Below, one piece after another: positions 14,781 to 23,234 of a stretch of DNA of 64,000 nt. A model generated the notes under the pieces. The model had not been told where the DNA came from. It was given only the letters and a program-made list of their open reading frames with translations, and did not search any database. Each line of letters begins with the position of its first letter. Positions within the stretch are counted from its first letter, which is position 1. Origin of the DNA: WHSW01 sp963759295. GTDB taxonomy: Bacteria > Actinomycetota > Thermoleophilia > Solirubrobacterales > 70-9. Location: NCBI GenBank assembly GCA_963759295.1, contig CAVWYT010000009.1:1-64000 (forward strand), given 5' to 3'. The position numbers and the translations under genes were made by a program.

Positions 14781-16226
14781 TCAGGGCGCGTAGCCGGGAA
14801 GCTCGAAGACCACGGTGGCGCCGCTCGCCCGGGTCCCGGTCTCGGCCCGGATGGTGCCATCGTGGGCCTCGACGATCGAGCGGGCGATCGCGAGGCCGAG
14901 GCCGCTGCCCCCCGAGTCGCGTCCGTGGCCGGCGTCGGTGCGGTAGAAGCGGTCGAAGAGACGCTCGGCCTCCTCGGGGGCGAACCCGGGCCCGTCGTCG
15001 TGTACCTCGAACCGGATCCGATCGCCGCGCGGCTCGGCCTCGACCCGGATCTCGCCGCCCTCAATCGTGTGGGCGACGGCGTTGGAGACCAGGTTCCTGA
15101 ACACCTGCGCGAGCCGGTCGGGATCGGCCTCGATCGTGCCACCGACCTCGGCGACGAGGTACTCTCGCGGGCCCATCAGCGGCAGGTCGCGGCGCAGGTC
15201 GGCGAGCAGGTCGGCGACCTCGACGCGCTGATGGCGAAGCGCCGCCGCACTCTCCTCGGAGGCGAGGGTGAGCATCTCGGAGACCAGCCGTTCCATCCGT
15301 CGGAGTTCGCGGCGAACGACGTCGATCCGCTCGCGCTGCTCGCCCGTGACCTCACGGCGCAGCAGCTCGAGCTCGCCCTGAGCGATCGTCACCGGCGTGC
15401 GGAGCTCGTGCGAGGCGTCGGCGACGAACTCGCGCTCGCGCCCGAAGGCGCGCTGCAGGCGATCGAGCATGCGGTTGAACGACCGCGCCAGACTGCGGAC
15501 CTCGGTCGGCCCGCGATCGGTCTCCAGGCGCCGGTCGAGTCCGGCGGTGTCGACCTCGGCGGCAAACCCGGCCATCCGAGTGAGCGGCCGCGCCGCGAGC
15601 GTCGCGATCCACCATGCGGCGGCGATCAGGATCGCCAGCGCCACCAGCCCGACGACCAAGAACGTGTCGCGCAGGCTGCCCTGGGCGATCCCGACCGGCC
15701 CCAGCGACTCGGCGACGTGGAAGCTGCCGAGCGTGCGCCCGCCGCCCTCGATCGGCTCCGACAGCACCCGCAACCGGCCGCCGTCGGGCGCCGAGATCGT
15801 CGCCAGGCCGCTCGGCGCGGTGAGCAGCGCCGGGGCGGCGCGGTCGCCCTCGAAACCCTCGTCGCCGCCGCCGGTGACCTCCTCTCCCTCCTGCGCCTCC
15901 GCCTCGACCAGCTCTCGCTCGTTGGTGATCACCGCGCCGCCGCGGGCGGGCTCGATCGCGAACACCCGCGATTCGGAGTGATATCCCTGGCCGGCGACGA
16001 ACCGGCGGCCCTCGCGCTCGAGCTCGCCGACCGTGGCGGCGCGGCCCGCCGGGGAGGCGCGGAACTCGGCCAGGTCCGACCCGAGCTGATCGTCGATCCG
16101 CGCCCGGACGTCGGACCCGGTGCCCTCGTGCAGGGCGTAGAAGCTGCCCGCGAGCACGAACACGGCGACCAGCAGGATCGCCGCGACCAGCCGCCCGCGG
16201 AGCCCCGCGGGCCAGGCGCTAGACAC
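14781..16226 (-). CDS. Two-component sensor histidine kinase (HAMP-HisKA), cluster 1
   Basis: This is 481 residues. Helix 1 is at about 12-31, a 160-residue extracytoplasmic sensor region follows, helix 2 is about 188-210, HAMP about 211-262, and HisKA has the phospho-acceptor His273 in FVADASHELRTP. The ATPase domain follows with the N box NLVSNAVAHT, G1 DDGPGF and G2 GGSGLGLAIA. The GTG start overlaps the regulator stop codon by 8 bp, showing translational coupling. The sensor region matches nothing I recognise. It divides off from an ApbE/ferric-reductase-like operon and most likely controls it. The paralogous kinase of cluster 2 is at 62304. Confidence 0.93.
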   Translation of the reverse strand: MSSAWPAGLRGRLVAAILLVAVFVLAGSFYALHEGTGSDVRARIDDQLGSDLAEFRASPAGRAATVGELEREGRRFVAGQGYHSESRVFAIEPARGGAVITNERELVEAEAQEGEEVTGGGDEGFEGDRAAPALLTAPSGLATISAPDGGRLRVLSEPIEGGGRTLGSFHVAESLGPVGIAQGSLRDTFLVVGLVALAILIAAAWWIATLAARPLTRMAGFAAEVDTAGLDRRLETDRGPTEVRSLARSFNRMLDRLQRAFGREREFVADASHELRTPVTIAQGELELLRREVTGEQRERIDVVRRELRRMERLVSEMLTLASEESAAALRHQRVEVADLLADLRRDLPLMGPREYLVAEVGGTIEADPDRLAQVFRNLVSNAVAHTIEGGEIRVEAEPRGDRIRFEVHDDGPGFAPEEAERLFDRFYRTDAGHGRDSGGSGLGLAIARSIVEAHDGTIRAETGTRASGATVVFELPGYAP

Positions 16227-16896
16227 GCGGGACCGCCAGCTTGAAGCCGGCCGAGCGGACGGTCTCGATTGGCGGCGGCTCGCCGTCGACGGTCAGCTTG
16301 CGACGCAGGTAGTTGATGTAGACGCTGAGCACGTTGGTGCCGGGATCGAAGTCATAGCCCCAGACCGCGTTCAGGATCTGCTCGCGTGAGAGCACCTGAT
16401 TGGGGTGGCGCATCAGGTACGTGAGCAGCTCGAACTCGCGCGCCGTCAGCCGCACCGACTCGCCCGAGCGGGTGACCTCGCGGGTGCGCAGATCGAGCTC
16501 GAGGTCGCCGGCCACCAGCCGGGTCGGGTCGCGCTGGGCGGGCCGGCGAAGCTGGGCGCGCACGCGCGCGAGCAGCTCGTCGAGGTCGAACGGCTTGGTG
16601 ACGTAGTCGTCGGCGCCGCGGTTGAGGCCCTCGACGACGTCCTGCTTCTGGCCCAGCGCGGTCAGCAGGATGACCGGCAGCTCCGGCCGCCGGGCGCGAA
16701 TCGTCTCCAGCACATCGAGCCCGCTGCGCCCCGGCAGCATCACGTCGAGCAGGACGAGGTCGAAGTCGCCGGTCAGCGCAAGCCGTTCGCCCTCCTCGCC
16801 GTCGGCCGCGCGCCCGGTCGCGAAGCCCTCGGCGTCGAGCGCCCGGGCCAGGAACTCGGCGATGCCGCGCTCGTCCTCGACGATCAGGATCCTCAT
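16219..16896 (-). CDS. OmpR-family response regulator, cluster 1
   Basis: This is 225 residues. The receiver domain has the acidic pair in VEDERG, phospho-acceptor Asp51 in LLDVMLPG, the switch Thr in ILLTA and Lys in YVTKPFDL. It is joined to a winged-helix Trans_reg_C domain (LTAREFELLTYLMRHPNQVL, then INYLRRKLTVDGEPPPIETV). It is the first gene of a minus-strand operon with the histidine kinase. Three TAAG/TTAG boxes at exact 11-bp spacing lie 42-67 bp upstream of its start, between it and the divergent membrane-protein/ApbE genes. That geometry fits an OmpR-type dimer site and suggests it regulates both directions. Confidence 0.95.
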   Translation of the reverse strand: MRILIVEDERGIAEFLARALDAEGFATGRAADGEEGERLALTGDFDLVLLDVMLPGRSGLDVLETIRARRPELPVILLTALGQKQDVVEGLNRGADDYVTKPFDLDELLARVRAQLRRPAQRDPTRLVAGDLELDLRTREVTRSGESVRLTAREFELLTYLMRHPNQVLSREQILNAVWGYDFDPGTNVLSVYINYLRRKLTVDGEPPPIETVRSAGFKLAVPRV

Positions 16897-16937
16897 CGCA
16901 CGGGATCGTAGGCGGCAGCCGCGGGGCGCCGGCCTCC

Positions 16938-16963
16938 CTTAGAAGGCTCTAACGAAGGGCTTA
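16938..16963 (-). promoter_or_regulatory. 11-bp-period direct repeat in divergent promoter, cluster 1
   Basis: On the minus strand TAAG (16963-16960), TTAG (16952-16949) and TAAG (16941-16938) recur every 11 bp, each followed by a CCTTC-like half (CCCTTCG, AGCCTTC). OmpR-family regulators bind tandem direct repeats with this helical periodicity. The site sits midway between regulator start 16896 and the divergent start 16999. The role is inference from geometry and location. Confidence 0.5.
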
Positions 16964-16998
16964 CCGCCGGTTGAGCGGCGCCCGGCATCTTCGCTGCC

Positions 16999-17409
16999 AT
17001 GAATGCCGAGCCCGGTGCCATCCGGACCTATCGGCAGCCGCTGCGCCGCATCCCGCTGAGCTGGGCGGTCTCGCGGGTGCTCGCGGCGAGCCTCGTGGTC
17101 GCGGTCCTGCTGATCGCCGGGCTCTCGATACAGATGTCACTCGGCAAGGACCCGTCGCTGGGCCCGAAGCTCGCCGCGGTCAGAGGCTCGGGGTCCACGG
17201 GGACCTCACAGGGCACCGGCGGCGGAACCGACTCCGTCCAGGGCTCGCCGCTTCAGGCGCTGATCACGGGCGAGACGGGCGAATCGGAGGAGGGCGCGGA
17301 CGATGACGTCCCGCTCGTCCAGTCGACGCCCGCCGCGCCGTCGACCCCGAGCGTCAGCCAGGTCCCGGTCGCCCCGGCGCCGGCGCCGGTGGTCACGGCG
17401 ACCTCCTGA
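16999..17409 (+). CDS. Membrane-anchored tail protein of ApbE cluster 1
   Basis: This is 136 residues: a basic N-terminus (MNAEPGAIRTYRQPLRRIPL), one membrane helix (VLAASLVVAVLLIAGLSIQM, about 29-48), then a low-complexity outer segment. That segment has Gly/Thr-rich (GSTGTSQGTGGGTD), acidic (ESEEGADDD) and Pro/Ala/Val-rich parts (PSTPSVSQVPVAPAPAPV). No enzymatic domain or FMN-binding motif is visible. It is first in an operon with apbE (1-bp gap) and the ferric-reductase-like gene. Similar helix-plus-disordered-tail proteins recur in cluster 2 at 60602, 60972 and 63662, so the architecture is a constant companion and may act as a tether or scaffold. Function unknown. Confidence 0.7.
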   Translation: MNAEPGAIRTYRQPLRRIPLSWAVSRVLAASLVVAVLLIAGLSIQMSLGKDPSLGPKLAAVRGSGSTGTSQGTGGGTDSVQGSPLQALITGETGESEEGADDDVPLVQSTPAAPSTPSVSQVPVAPAPAPVVTATS

Positions 17410-17410
17410 G

Positions 17411-18370
17411 ATGCAGGCCGAGCACGCACGCGCGTTCGAGCTCTTCGGCACGCGGGTCGCGATCCACCTCGGCGCCCAGACGGCGCCCGGAATGCTGCCC
17501 CCGCCGCTCGCGGCGATCTCGGTCGAGGCCCTGCTTCGCAAGCTGGACGCGGAGCTGACGCGGTTCGACCCGGCGAGTCCGCTGACAGCGCTCAACGAGG
17601 ATCCGGCGACGACGGTCGCGGTCACCCCGCACGTGGCGCTGCTGGTCGAGGCCGCGGTCGGCGCCGCGACGACGACCGACGGGCTCGTCGACCCGACCCT
17701 GATCGGCGCGCTCGAGGCGTGCGGCTACGCGCACTCGCGGGCCGGCGAGCCGCCCGCCCCGCTGGCCGATGCCCTGCGCGCCGCGCCGGCGCCGGCGCCG
17801 GCGAGTCCCGCGCCCGGCTCGCGCTGGCGCGAGATCTCGATCGATCGCGACCGGCTCACGGTCACGAGGCCGCCCGGTGTGCGGATCGACAGCGGCGGCG
17901 TCGGCAAGGGCCTCGCGGCAGACCTCGCGGCCCGCCGGCTGAGCGGCTACACGTCGTTCTGCGTCGATTGCGGCGGCGACCTGCGGCTCGGCGGCAGCGC
18001 CGGGCGCGCGCGCCGGGTCTCGGTCGAGAATCCGCTCGCCGACGGCGAGGCGCTCGCCTTCGAGCTCGCCACCGGAGGCGTCGCCACGAGCGGCGTCAGG
18101 ACGCGGATCTGGCGCCACGGCAAGGGCTTCGCGCATCACCTGATCGACCCGGCGACCGGCCGACCGGCGTGGACCGGCCTCGTGCAGGCGACCGCGCTCG
18201 CGCCGACCGCGCTCGCGGCCGAGGCGCTCGCAAAGGCGGCGTTGCTCGCCGGACCCGAGGGCGCCCGCCGCCGGCTCGCCGACCACGGCGGGGTCCTGAT
18301 CCACGACTCCGGCGAGATCGAGGCGGTCGGGATCCCGGCGCCCGCGGTCGCGCTCGCCGAGGCGGCCTGA
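17411..18370 (+). CDS. apbE: FAD:protein FMN transferase (ApbE), cluster 1
   Basis: This is 319 residues, near normal ApbE length. Conserved elements are LDAELTRFDPASPLTALN near 45-62, DGLVDPTLIGALEACGY at 90-106, the FAD/Mg site RIDSGGVGKGLAAD at 158-171, DCGGDLRLGG at 187-195, GGVATSG at 222-228 and HHLIDPATGRPAWTG at 242-256. The enzyme attaches FMN from FAD to Thr/Ser of a flavoprotein, normally on the outer face of the membrane. I see no signal peptide, so it may act in the cytoplasm or lack a recognisable one. The neighbours are a membrane tail protein and a haem-type ferric-reductase-like protein; no FMN_bind acceptor domain is seen. Confidence 0.93.
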   Translation: MQAEHARAFELFGTRVAIHLGAQTAPGMLPPPLAAISVEALLRKLDAELTRFDPASPLTALNEDPATTVAVTPHVALLVEAAVGAATTTDGLVDPTLIGALEACGYAHSRAGEPPAPLADALRAAPAPAPASPAPGSRWREISIDRDRLTVTRPPGVRIDSGGVGKGLAADLAARRLSGYTSFCVDCGGDLRLGGSAGRARRVSVENPLADGEALAFELATGGVATSGVRTRIWRHGKGFAHHLIDPATGRPAWTGLVQATALAPTALAAEALAKAALLAGPEGARRRLADHGGVLIHDSGEIEAVGIPAPAVALAEAA

Positions 18371-18371
18371 G

Positions 18372-18965
18372 ATGAACACGACGCAGTCGCTGACCGACCC
18401 GACCCAGCACCTGTTCTGGCTCGCGAGCCGCTCGCTGGGGATCGTCGCGATGCTGCTCGTCTCGATCTCGGTCGGGCTCGGGCTCGCGCTCTCGACCCGG
18501 CTCGGTGCCCAGCCCGGGGCGGCGGCGCGGACGAAGACGCTCCACGAGGCGGTGGCGCTCACCTCGCTGGTCGCGATCGCCTGCCACGGCCTGCTGCTGC
18601 TCGGCGACTCCTACCTCCAGCCGACGCTCGCCCAGATCGCGGTCCCGTTCACGCTCTCCCACCAGCCCGCCTGGACCGGCGTCGGGGTGATCGCGGGCTG
18701 GATGGCGGTCGTCCTCGGGCTCAGCTTCTACGTTCGCAAGTGGATCGGGGTGCGCCTGTGGCGCTGGCTTCACCGGTGGACGATCGTCGTCTACGGCCTC
18801 GCGCTCGCGCACACGATCGGCTCGGGCACCGACGGGACCTCGACCTGGCTCGTCGTCCTGCTGGCGCTGACCGCGGTCCCCGTGGCCCTGCTCGGCGGCT
18901 ACCGGCTCCTGCCCCGCGAGCACCCGGCGCCGAGACGGCCGCGGCCGGTGCCGCGCCACGGCTAG
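18372..18965 (+). CDS. Ferric-reductase-like transmembrane protein, cluster 1
   Basis: This is 197 residues with about five or six membrane helices. Four His residues, His58 (KTLHEA), His72 (ACHGLL), His134 (WLHRW) and His147 (ALAHTI), are conserved with the paralogue at 58993. They are suitably placed to ligate two b-type haems, as in YedZ/MsrQ and NOX-type ferric reductase domains. No FAD/NAD-binding domain is attached, so electrons must come from another protein. ATG begins 1 nt after the apbE stop. It probably carries electrons across the membrane to a flavoprotein or other outside acceptor; partner unknown. Confidence 0.85.
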   Translation: MNTTQSLTDPTQHLFWLASRSLGIVAMLLVSISVGLGLALSTRLGAQPGAAARTKTLHEAVALTSLVAIACHGLLLLGDSYLQPTLAQIAVPFTLSHQPAWTGVGVIAGWMAVVLGLSFYVRKWIGVRLWRWLHRWTIVVYGLALAHTIGSGTDGTSTWLVVLLALTAVPVALLGGYRLLPREHPAPRRPRPVPRHG

Positions 18966-19018
18966 CCGGGCGCCCGGCCTCCAGGGTCGTCAGGCGCCGG
19001 CGCCGGTAGGTTGCCCGC

Positions 19019-19975
19019 ATGAGCGATCTCGACCGGGCGGTGAGCGTCGTCGTGCGCGAGTGCATGGGCATACGCGAGGGCGAGGAGGTGCTCGTCGTCT
19101 GCAACCCGGCGACGATCGGGCTCGGCGAGCGCCTGCGCGGAGAGGCCGGACGGGCAGGGGCCGACGGGGTGCTGGCCCTGATCGGCGAGCGCCCCTCGCA
19201 CGCCGCCGAGCCGCCGCGCTCCGTGGCGGCGGCGATGGCGGCCGCCGACGCCGTCCTCTGCCCGACCGTGCAGTCGCTGTCCCATACGGCGGCGCGCAAG
19301 GCGGCGACGGAGGCCGGGGTGCGGATCGCCACCTTGCCCGGCGTCACCGAGGAGATGCTGGCGCGGGTGATGAGCGCCGACATGGACGGCCTGCGTCGCA
19401 AGGGCGCGGCGATCGCGGAGCGGCTGACCTCGGGAGCCGAGGCGCGGATCACCTGCCCGAACGGCTCCGACCTGCGACTCGGGCTCGGAAACCGCGAGGG
19501 CGTCGCCGACGCCGGCGACCTCACCGCGCCCGGCGCGTTCGGCAACCTGCCGTGCGGGGAGGGCTTCATCGCCCCGATCGAGGGCAGCGCCGAGGGGCGG
19601 CTCGTGATCGACGGGACGATCGCCGCGATCGGCCGCGTCGTCGAGCCGGTCGAACTGACGGTTGAGGCCGGGCATCTGGTGGGCGCCGGCGGCCCGGAGG
19701 GCGAGCGGCTGCTGGAGTTGCTGCGGGTGCACGGCGAGGACGGCACGAACGTCGCCGAGCTCGGGATCGGCACCAACGAGAGGGCCGAGTTGACCGGTGA
19801 GCTGCTCGAGGACGAGAAGCTTCTCGGTAGCTGCCACGTCGCGTTCGGCGCCTCGGCGGCGATCGGCGGCACGGTGCAGGTCCCGGTCCATCTCGATTGC
19901 GTCGTCCTGAAGCCGGATGTGAGCGTCGACGGCGAGCCGCTGGTCCGCGCCGGCGAGCTGCTCGTCGGCGGCTGA
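19019..19975 (+). CDS. M29-related aminopeptidase-like protein
   Basis: This is 318 residues. The C-terminal part carries the family signatures GTNVAELGIGTNERAELTGE, LEDEKLLGSCHVAFGASAAI and VHLDCVVLKPDVSVDGEPLV, typical of leucyl aminopeptidase/aminopeptidase T relatives (M29). The N-terminal half (GEEVLVVCNPATIGLGERLR) is the usual alpha/beta domain of this group. His/Asp/Glu metal ligands of the family appear as E in ELGIGTNE, H in CHVAFG and the HLDC motif, so metal binding is plausible. Cytoplasmic. It lies 21 bp upstream of the formimidoyltransferase gene in the same direction. Confidence 0.75.
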   Translation: MSDLDRAVSVVVRECMGIREGEEVLVVCNPATIGLGERLRGEAGRAGADGVLALIGERPSHAAEPPRSVAAAMAAADAVLCPTVQSLSHTAARKAATEAGVRIATLPGVTEEMLARVMSADMDGLRRKGAAIAERLTSGAEARITCPNGSDLRLGLGNREGVADAGDLTAPGAFGNLPCGEGFIAPIEGSAEGRLVIDGTIAAIGRVVEPVELTVEAGHLVGAGGPEGERLLELLRVHGEDGTNVAELGIGTNERAELTGELLEDEKLLGSCHVAFGASAAIGGTVQVPVHLDCVVLKPDVSVDGEPLVRAGELLVGG

Positions 19976-19996
19976 CGCGAGCCGGATGAGCCGGAC

Positions 19997-20869
19997 GTGG
20001 CGCTGGCGGTCCCGAACTTCTCCGAGGGTCGCGACCCCGCGGCGATCGCGGCGATCGTGCGCGCGTTCGCCGGCACCGAGCTGCTCGATCGCCACTCCGA
20101 CGCCGTCCACAACCGCACGGTGCTGACGCTCACCGCAGCGGATGACGAGATCGTCGACGCGCTCGCCGCGGGGGCGCGGGAGTGCATCGAGCGAATCGAC
20201 ATCGGCGCTCACGAGGGGGCGCATCCGTGCGTCGGCGCGCTCGACGTCTGTCCGCTGGTCTGGCTGGGCGAGAGCGAGCGCGAGGGTGCTCATCGGCTGG
20301 CGCGCGAGGCCGGGGCGCGGATCTCCGAGCTGGGGGTGCCGGTCTTCCTCTACGGCGCGCTCGCCTCGAGCTCGGAGCGTCGCGAGCGCGCCTTCTTTCG
20401 GCGCGGGGGGATCGTCGCCCTGACGGAGCGGATGGTCGCCGGGGAGCTGGCGCCCGACCTCGGGCCGCGCGATCCGCATCCGCGCGCCGGGGCGACGCTG
20501 GTCACGGCGCGCCCGCCGATGGCCGCCTTCAACGTCGATCTCGACACGGCCGACGTCGGGGTCGCATCGGCGATCGCCTCGCGCCTGCGTGAGTCGGGCG
20601 GCGGGCCAGCCGGGGTGCGCGCGATCGGAATCGCGCTCGGCGACCGCGCCCAGGTCTCCATCAACGTCCACGATCCGGTCACCGTTCCACTCGGGGCGGT
20701 GGTCGAGCGCGTGCGATCGCTGGGCGACGAGCTCGGCGCCCGGCCGGTGGCCTGCGAGATCGTCGGGCTGGTCCCGGAGGCGGCGCTCGCCGGGCTGCCC
20801 GCCGACGTGCCGATCCGGGGGCTCGATCCCGGTGGCCAGGTTCTCGAGCGCCGCCTCGGTCACCGCTGA
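19997..20869 (+). CDS. ftcD: Glutamate formimidoyltransferase
   Basis: This is 290 residues, corresponding to the transferase part (N- and C-terminal formiminotransferase subdomains) without the cyclodeaminase. Signatures are VPNFSEGRD at the start, HSDAVHNRTVLT, the active-site segment DIGAHEGAHPCVGALDVCPL, FLYG and VNVDL-like AAFNVDLDT. It moves the formimino group from N-formimino-L-glutamate to tetrahydrofolate, linking histidine breakdown to one-carbon metabolism. No other hut gene is present nearby. It starts with GTG at 19997. Confidence 0.92.
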   Translation: MALAVPNFSEGRDPAAIAAIVRAFAGTELLDRHSDAVHNRTVLTLTAADDEIVDALAAGARECIERIDIGAHEGAHPCVGALDVCPLVWLGESEREGAHRLAREAGARISELGVPVFLYGALASSSERRERAFFRRGGIVALTERMVAGELAPDLGPRDPHPRAGATLVTARPPMAAFNVDLDTADVGVASAIASRLRESGGGPAGVRAIGIALGDRAQVSINVHDPVTVPLGAVVERVRSLGDELGARPVACEIVGLVPEAALAGLPADVPIRGLDPGGQVLERRLGHR

Positions 20870-20898
20870 GGGCCGCCGCCCGTTAGCCTCTCCGCTCG

Positions 20899-21288
20899 AT
20901 GGCCCAGTCCTCGCGCAAGCGCCGGCGCCGCAAGCATCGCGGCACCCAGGGCGGGACGCTCGATCGTCGCGGCCCTCGCGGGCGCCCGCGGACGCGCGAG
21001 GAGGCGAAAGCCCGCGCCCGCAAGCGCCCGGCCGTCGACCGCCGAGACCTGCCCCCGACCTGGGGCACGGCGTTCAAGCGCGGCCTGCTCGGCGCGGTCG
21101 TGTTCTTCGCCCTGATGGTGCTGCTGTTCAAGCAGCCGGTCGGCGGCGCGGTCGCGCTCTCGCTGCTGATGGTGGCGATGTACGTGCCGCTCGGCTACCA
21201 CGTCGACCGCTTCTTCTACCAGCGCCGCCAGCGACAGCTCCAGGCGCGGCGCGCCGAGGAGCGCGCGGCGCGCCACGACGGGCGCTAG
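20899..21288 (+). CDS. Basic two-helix membrane protein, function unknown
   Basis: This is 129 residues. The first 55 are extremely basic (MAQSSRKRRRRKHRGTQGG, RPRTREEAKARARKRP) and suited to bind RNA or acidic lipids. Two membrane helices follow (GLLGAVVFFALMVLLF, VALSLLMVAMYVPLGYHV) and the C-terminus is a charged helix (RFFYQRRQRQLQARRAEERA). This small Arg/Lys-rich protein type is often found near hisS in this group. The N-terminus probably lies in the cytoplasm. No function can be given. Confidence 0.7.
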   Translation: MAQSSRKRRRRKHRGTQGGTLDRRGPRGRPRTREEAKARARKRPAVDRRDLPPTWGTAFKRGLLGAVVFFALMVLLFKQPVGGAVALSLLMVAMYVPLGYHVDRFFYQRRQRQLQARRAEERAARHDGR

Positions 21289-21345
21289 CGCGACACGAGC
21301 GGTCGGCGGCCGAATCGGCCCTTCGTCCCCGGTACTCTCGGGCGC

Positions 21346-21984
21346 ATGGACGTGCGCACCTTCACGGTCGGCCAGGTCGCCGAGAATTGCTACCTGTTTC
21401 GACGCCAAGGCTCCGACCGCGCGCTGATCGTCGATCCGGGCGAGGAGGCCGAGCGCATCCTCGGCGCGGTCGAGGAGCTCGGGGTCGGGGTCGAAGCGAT
21501 CCTGCTCACCCACACGCACTTCGACCACATCGGCGCGGTCGCGCCGGTCGCCAGGGCCACCGGCGCCCCGGTCTATTGCCCGGAGATCGAGGTCCCGGTG
21601 CTCGCCGACATCATGGCCTTCGTCCCGTGGCCGGGCTTCGGCCCGTATGAGAGCTACGACGCCGACGAGACGCTGGCCGGCGGCGAGACGCTCGCGCTCG
21701 CCGGGATCGAGATCGACGTCATCTTCACTCCCGGCCACAGCCCCGGGCACGTCACCTACTCGATCCCCGACGAGCGGGCTCTGTTCTCCGGCGACGTGCT
21801 CTTCCAGGGGTCGGTCGGGCGCGTCGATCTGCCCGGCGGCGACGGGCCGACGCTGCTCGAGAGCCTGCGGAAGCTCGTCGAGGGCTTCCCCGAGGAGACG
21901 ACCGTCTACCCAGGGCACATGGGGATCACGACGCTCGGCGCCGAGCGCGCCACGAACCCGTTCCTGGCCGAGCTCGCCCGCTAG
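21346..21984 (+). CDS. Glyoxalase II-like metallo-beta-lactamase-fold hydrolase
   Basis: This is 212 residues. The zinc-binding motif THTHFDHIGAV (HxHxDH) at about 54-64 is followed by a His in TPGHSPGHVTY, Asp in LFSGDVLF and His in VYPGHMG, completing a dinuclear site as in glyoxalase II/YcbL. It hydrolyses thioesters or related substrates in the cytoplasm; the exact one is not readable. It lies 9 bp upstream of hisS, as in many Gram-positive genomes, suggesting a shared transcript. Confidence 0.9.
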   Translation: MDVRTFTVGQVAENCYLFRRQGSDRALIVDPGEEAERILGAVEELGVGVEAILLTHTHFDHIGAVAPVARATGAPVYCPEIEVPVLADIMAFVPWPGFGPYESYDADETLAGGETLALAGIEIDVIFTPGHSPGHVTYSIPDERALFSGDVLFQGSVGRVDLPGGDGPTLLESLRKLVEGFPEETTVYPGHMGITTLGAERATNPFLAELAR

Positions 21985-21993
21985 GTTGCGCCC

Positions 21994-23229
21994 ATGAGCG
22001 CGCGCTTTCAGGCCCCCCGGGGGACGTTCGACGTCCTGCCCTCCGACTGGGCCGCGCGCAAGCGTGTGCTCGAGACAGCCGGGCAGGTCTTCGAAGGGGC
22101 CGGATACGGCCGGATCGAGACCCCCTCGTTCGAGGACACGGGGCTGTTCGAGCGCGCCGTCGGGGAGGGCACCGACATCGTGCACAAGGAGATGTTCGTG
22201 TTCACCGATCAGGGGGAGCGCCGGATGGCGCTGCGCCCGGAGGGCACCGCCCCGATCGCCCGCGCCTACGTCGAGCACGGCATGCACAAGCTTGCCCAGC
22301 CGGTGAAGCTCTGGTACGCCGGTCCCTACTTCCGTCATGAGCGCCCGCAGGCGGGGCGCTTCCGGCAATTCACCCAGCTCGGCCTCGAGACCATCGGATC
22401 GGACTCGCCGCTGGTCGACGCCGAGCAGATCACCTTGCTGCACGAGTTCCTGACCGCGCTCGCCGTCGAGGGGCTGCGGCTGCGGCTCTCGAGCCTCGGC
22501 CACCCGGCGACGCGCGCCGCGTACCGCATCGAGCTACGGGACTTTCTGCGCGAGCGCGAGGCGGAGCTGGCGCCCGAGGTGCGCGCGCGGGTCGACGACA
22601 ACCCCCTGCGCGCCTTCGATTCCAAGGACGAGTCGACCCGCGCGGTGATGGCGACCGCGCCGACGATGCTCGAGCGCCTCGGGCCCGACGACGCCGAGCA
22701 CCTGGCCGAGGTCCGGCGGCTGCTCGACCGCTCCGGCGTCTCCTACGAGCTCGACGGGACGCTCGTTCGCGGGCTCGACTACTACACGCGCACCGTGTTC
22801 GAGTTCGAGTCCGAGCGCCTCGAGGCGCAGGCGGCGACCCTCGGCGGCGGCGGACGATACGACGGTCTGATCGAGGAGCTCGGCGGGCCGGCGACCCCGG
22901 GCTGCGGCTGGGCGGCGGGGATCGAGCGGATCCTGCTGGCGATGGAGGAGCCGCCGAGCGAGGCCGCCGCCGACGTCTTCGTCGCCGCCGCCGACGGCGA
23001 GCGGGAGCGCGCGTTCGCGCTCGTGCGCGAGCTGCGCGGCGCCGGGCTGCGCGCCGAGCTCGACCTCGCCGGGCGTTCGCTCAAGGGCCAGATGAAGCAG
23101 GCCGACCGGCTCGGCGCGCGGCGCGCGATCGTGCTCGACGCCGACGGGACCGCGCAGCTGCGCGACATGCGCAGCGGCGACCAACGGGAGCTCGACCTCG
23201 CCCGCGCGATCGAGGAGCTGAGGCTTTGA
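21994..23229 (+). CDS. hisS: Histidyl-tRNA synthetase
   Basis: This is 411 residues, class II synthetase. Motif 1 lies at FEDTGLFERAVGEGTDIVHK, motif 2 at WYAGPYFRHERPQAGRFRQF, the His-specific motif LDRSGVSYELDGTLVRGLDY (HisA), and motif 3 in the GCGWAAGIERILLA segment. The C-terminal anticodon-binding domain starts near AAADVFVAAADGERERAFAL. It charges tRNA-His in the cytoplasm. The stop codon overlaps a TTG that could start aspS; the two are certainly one operon. Confidence 0.97.
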   Translation: MSARFQAPRGTFDVLPSDWAARKRVLETAGQVFEGAGYGRIETPSFEDTGLFERAVGEGTDIVHKEMFVFTDQGERRMALRPEGTAPIARAYVEHGMHKLAQPVKLWYAGPYFRHERPQAGRFRQFTQLGLETIGSDSPLVDAEQITLLHEFLTALAVEGLRLRLSSLGHPATRAAYRIELRDFLREREAELAPEVRARVDDNPLRAFDSKDESTRAVMATAPTMLERLGPDDAEHLAEVRRLLDRSGVSYELDGTLVRGLDYYTRTVFEFESERLEAQAATLGGGGRYDGLIEELGGPATPGCGWAAGIERILLAMEEPPSEAAADVFVAAADGERERAFALVRELRGAGLRAELDLAGRSLKGQMKQADRLGARRAIVLDADGTAQLRDMRSGDQRELDLARAIEELRL

Positions 23230-23234
23230 CCGCG

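Noticed and set aside
16999..18965. FMN_bind acceptor domain for ApbE within cluster 1
   Set aside because: No S/TGAT-type flavinylation motif or FMN_bind fold is visible in the tail protein or the membrane protein.
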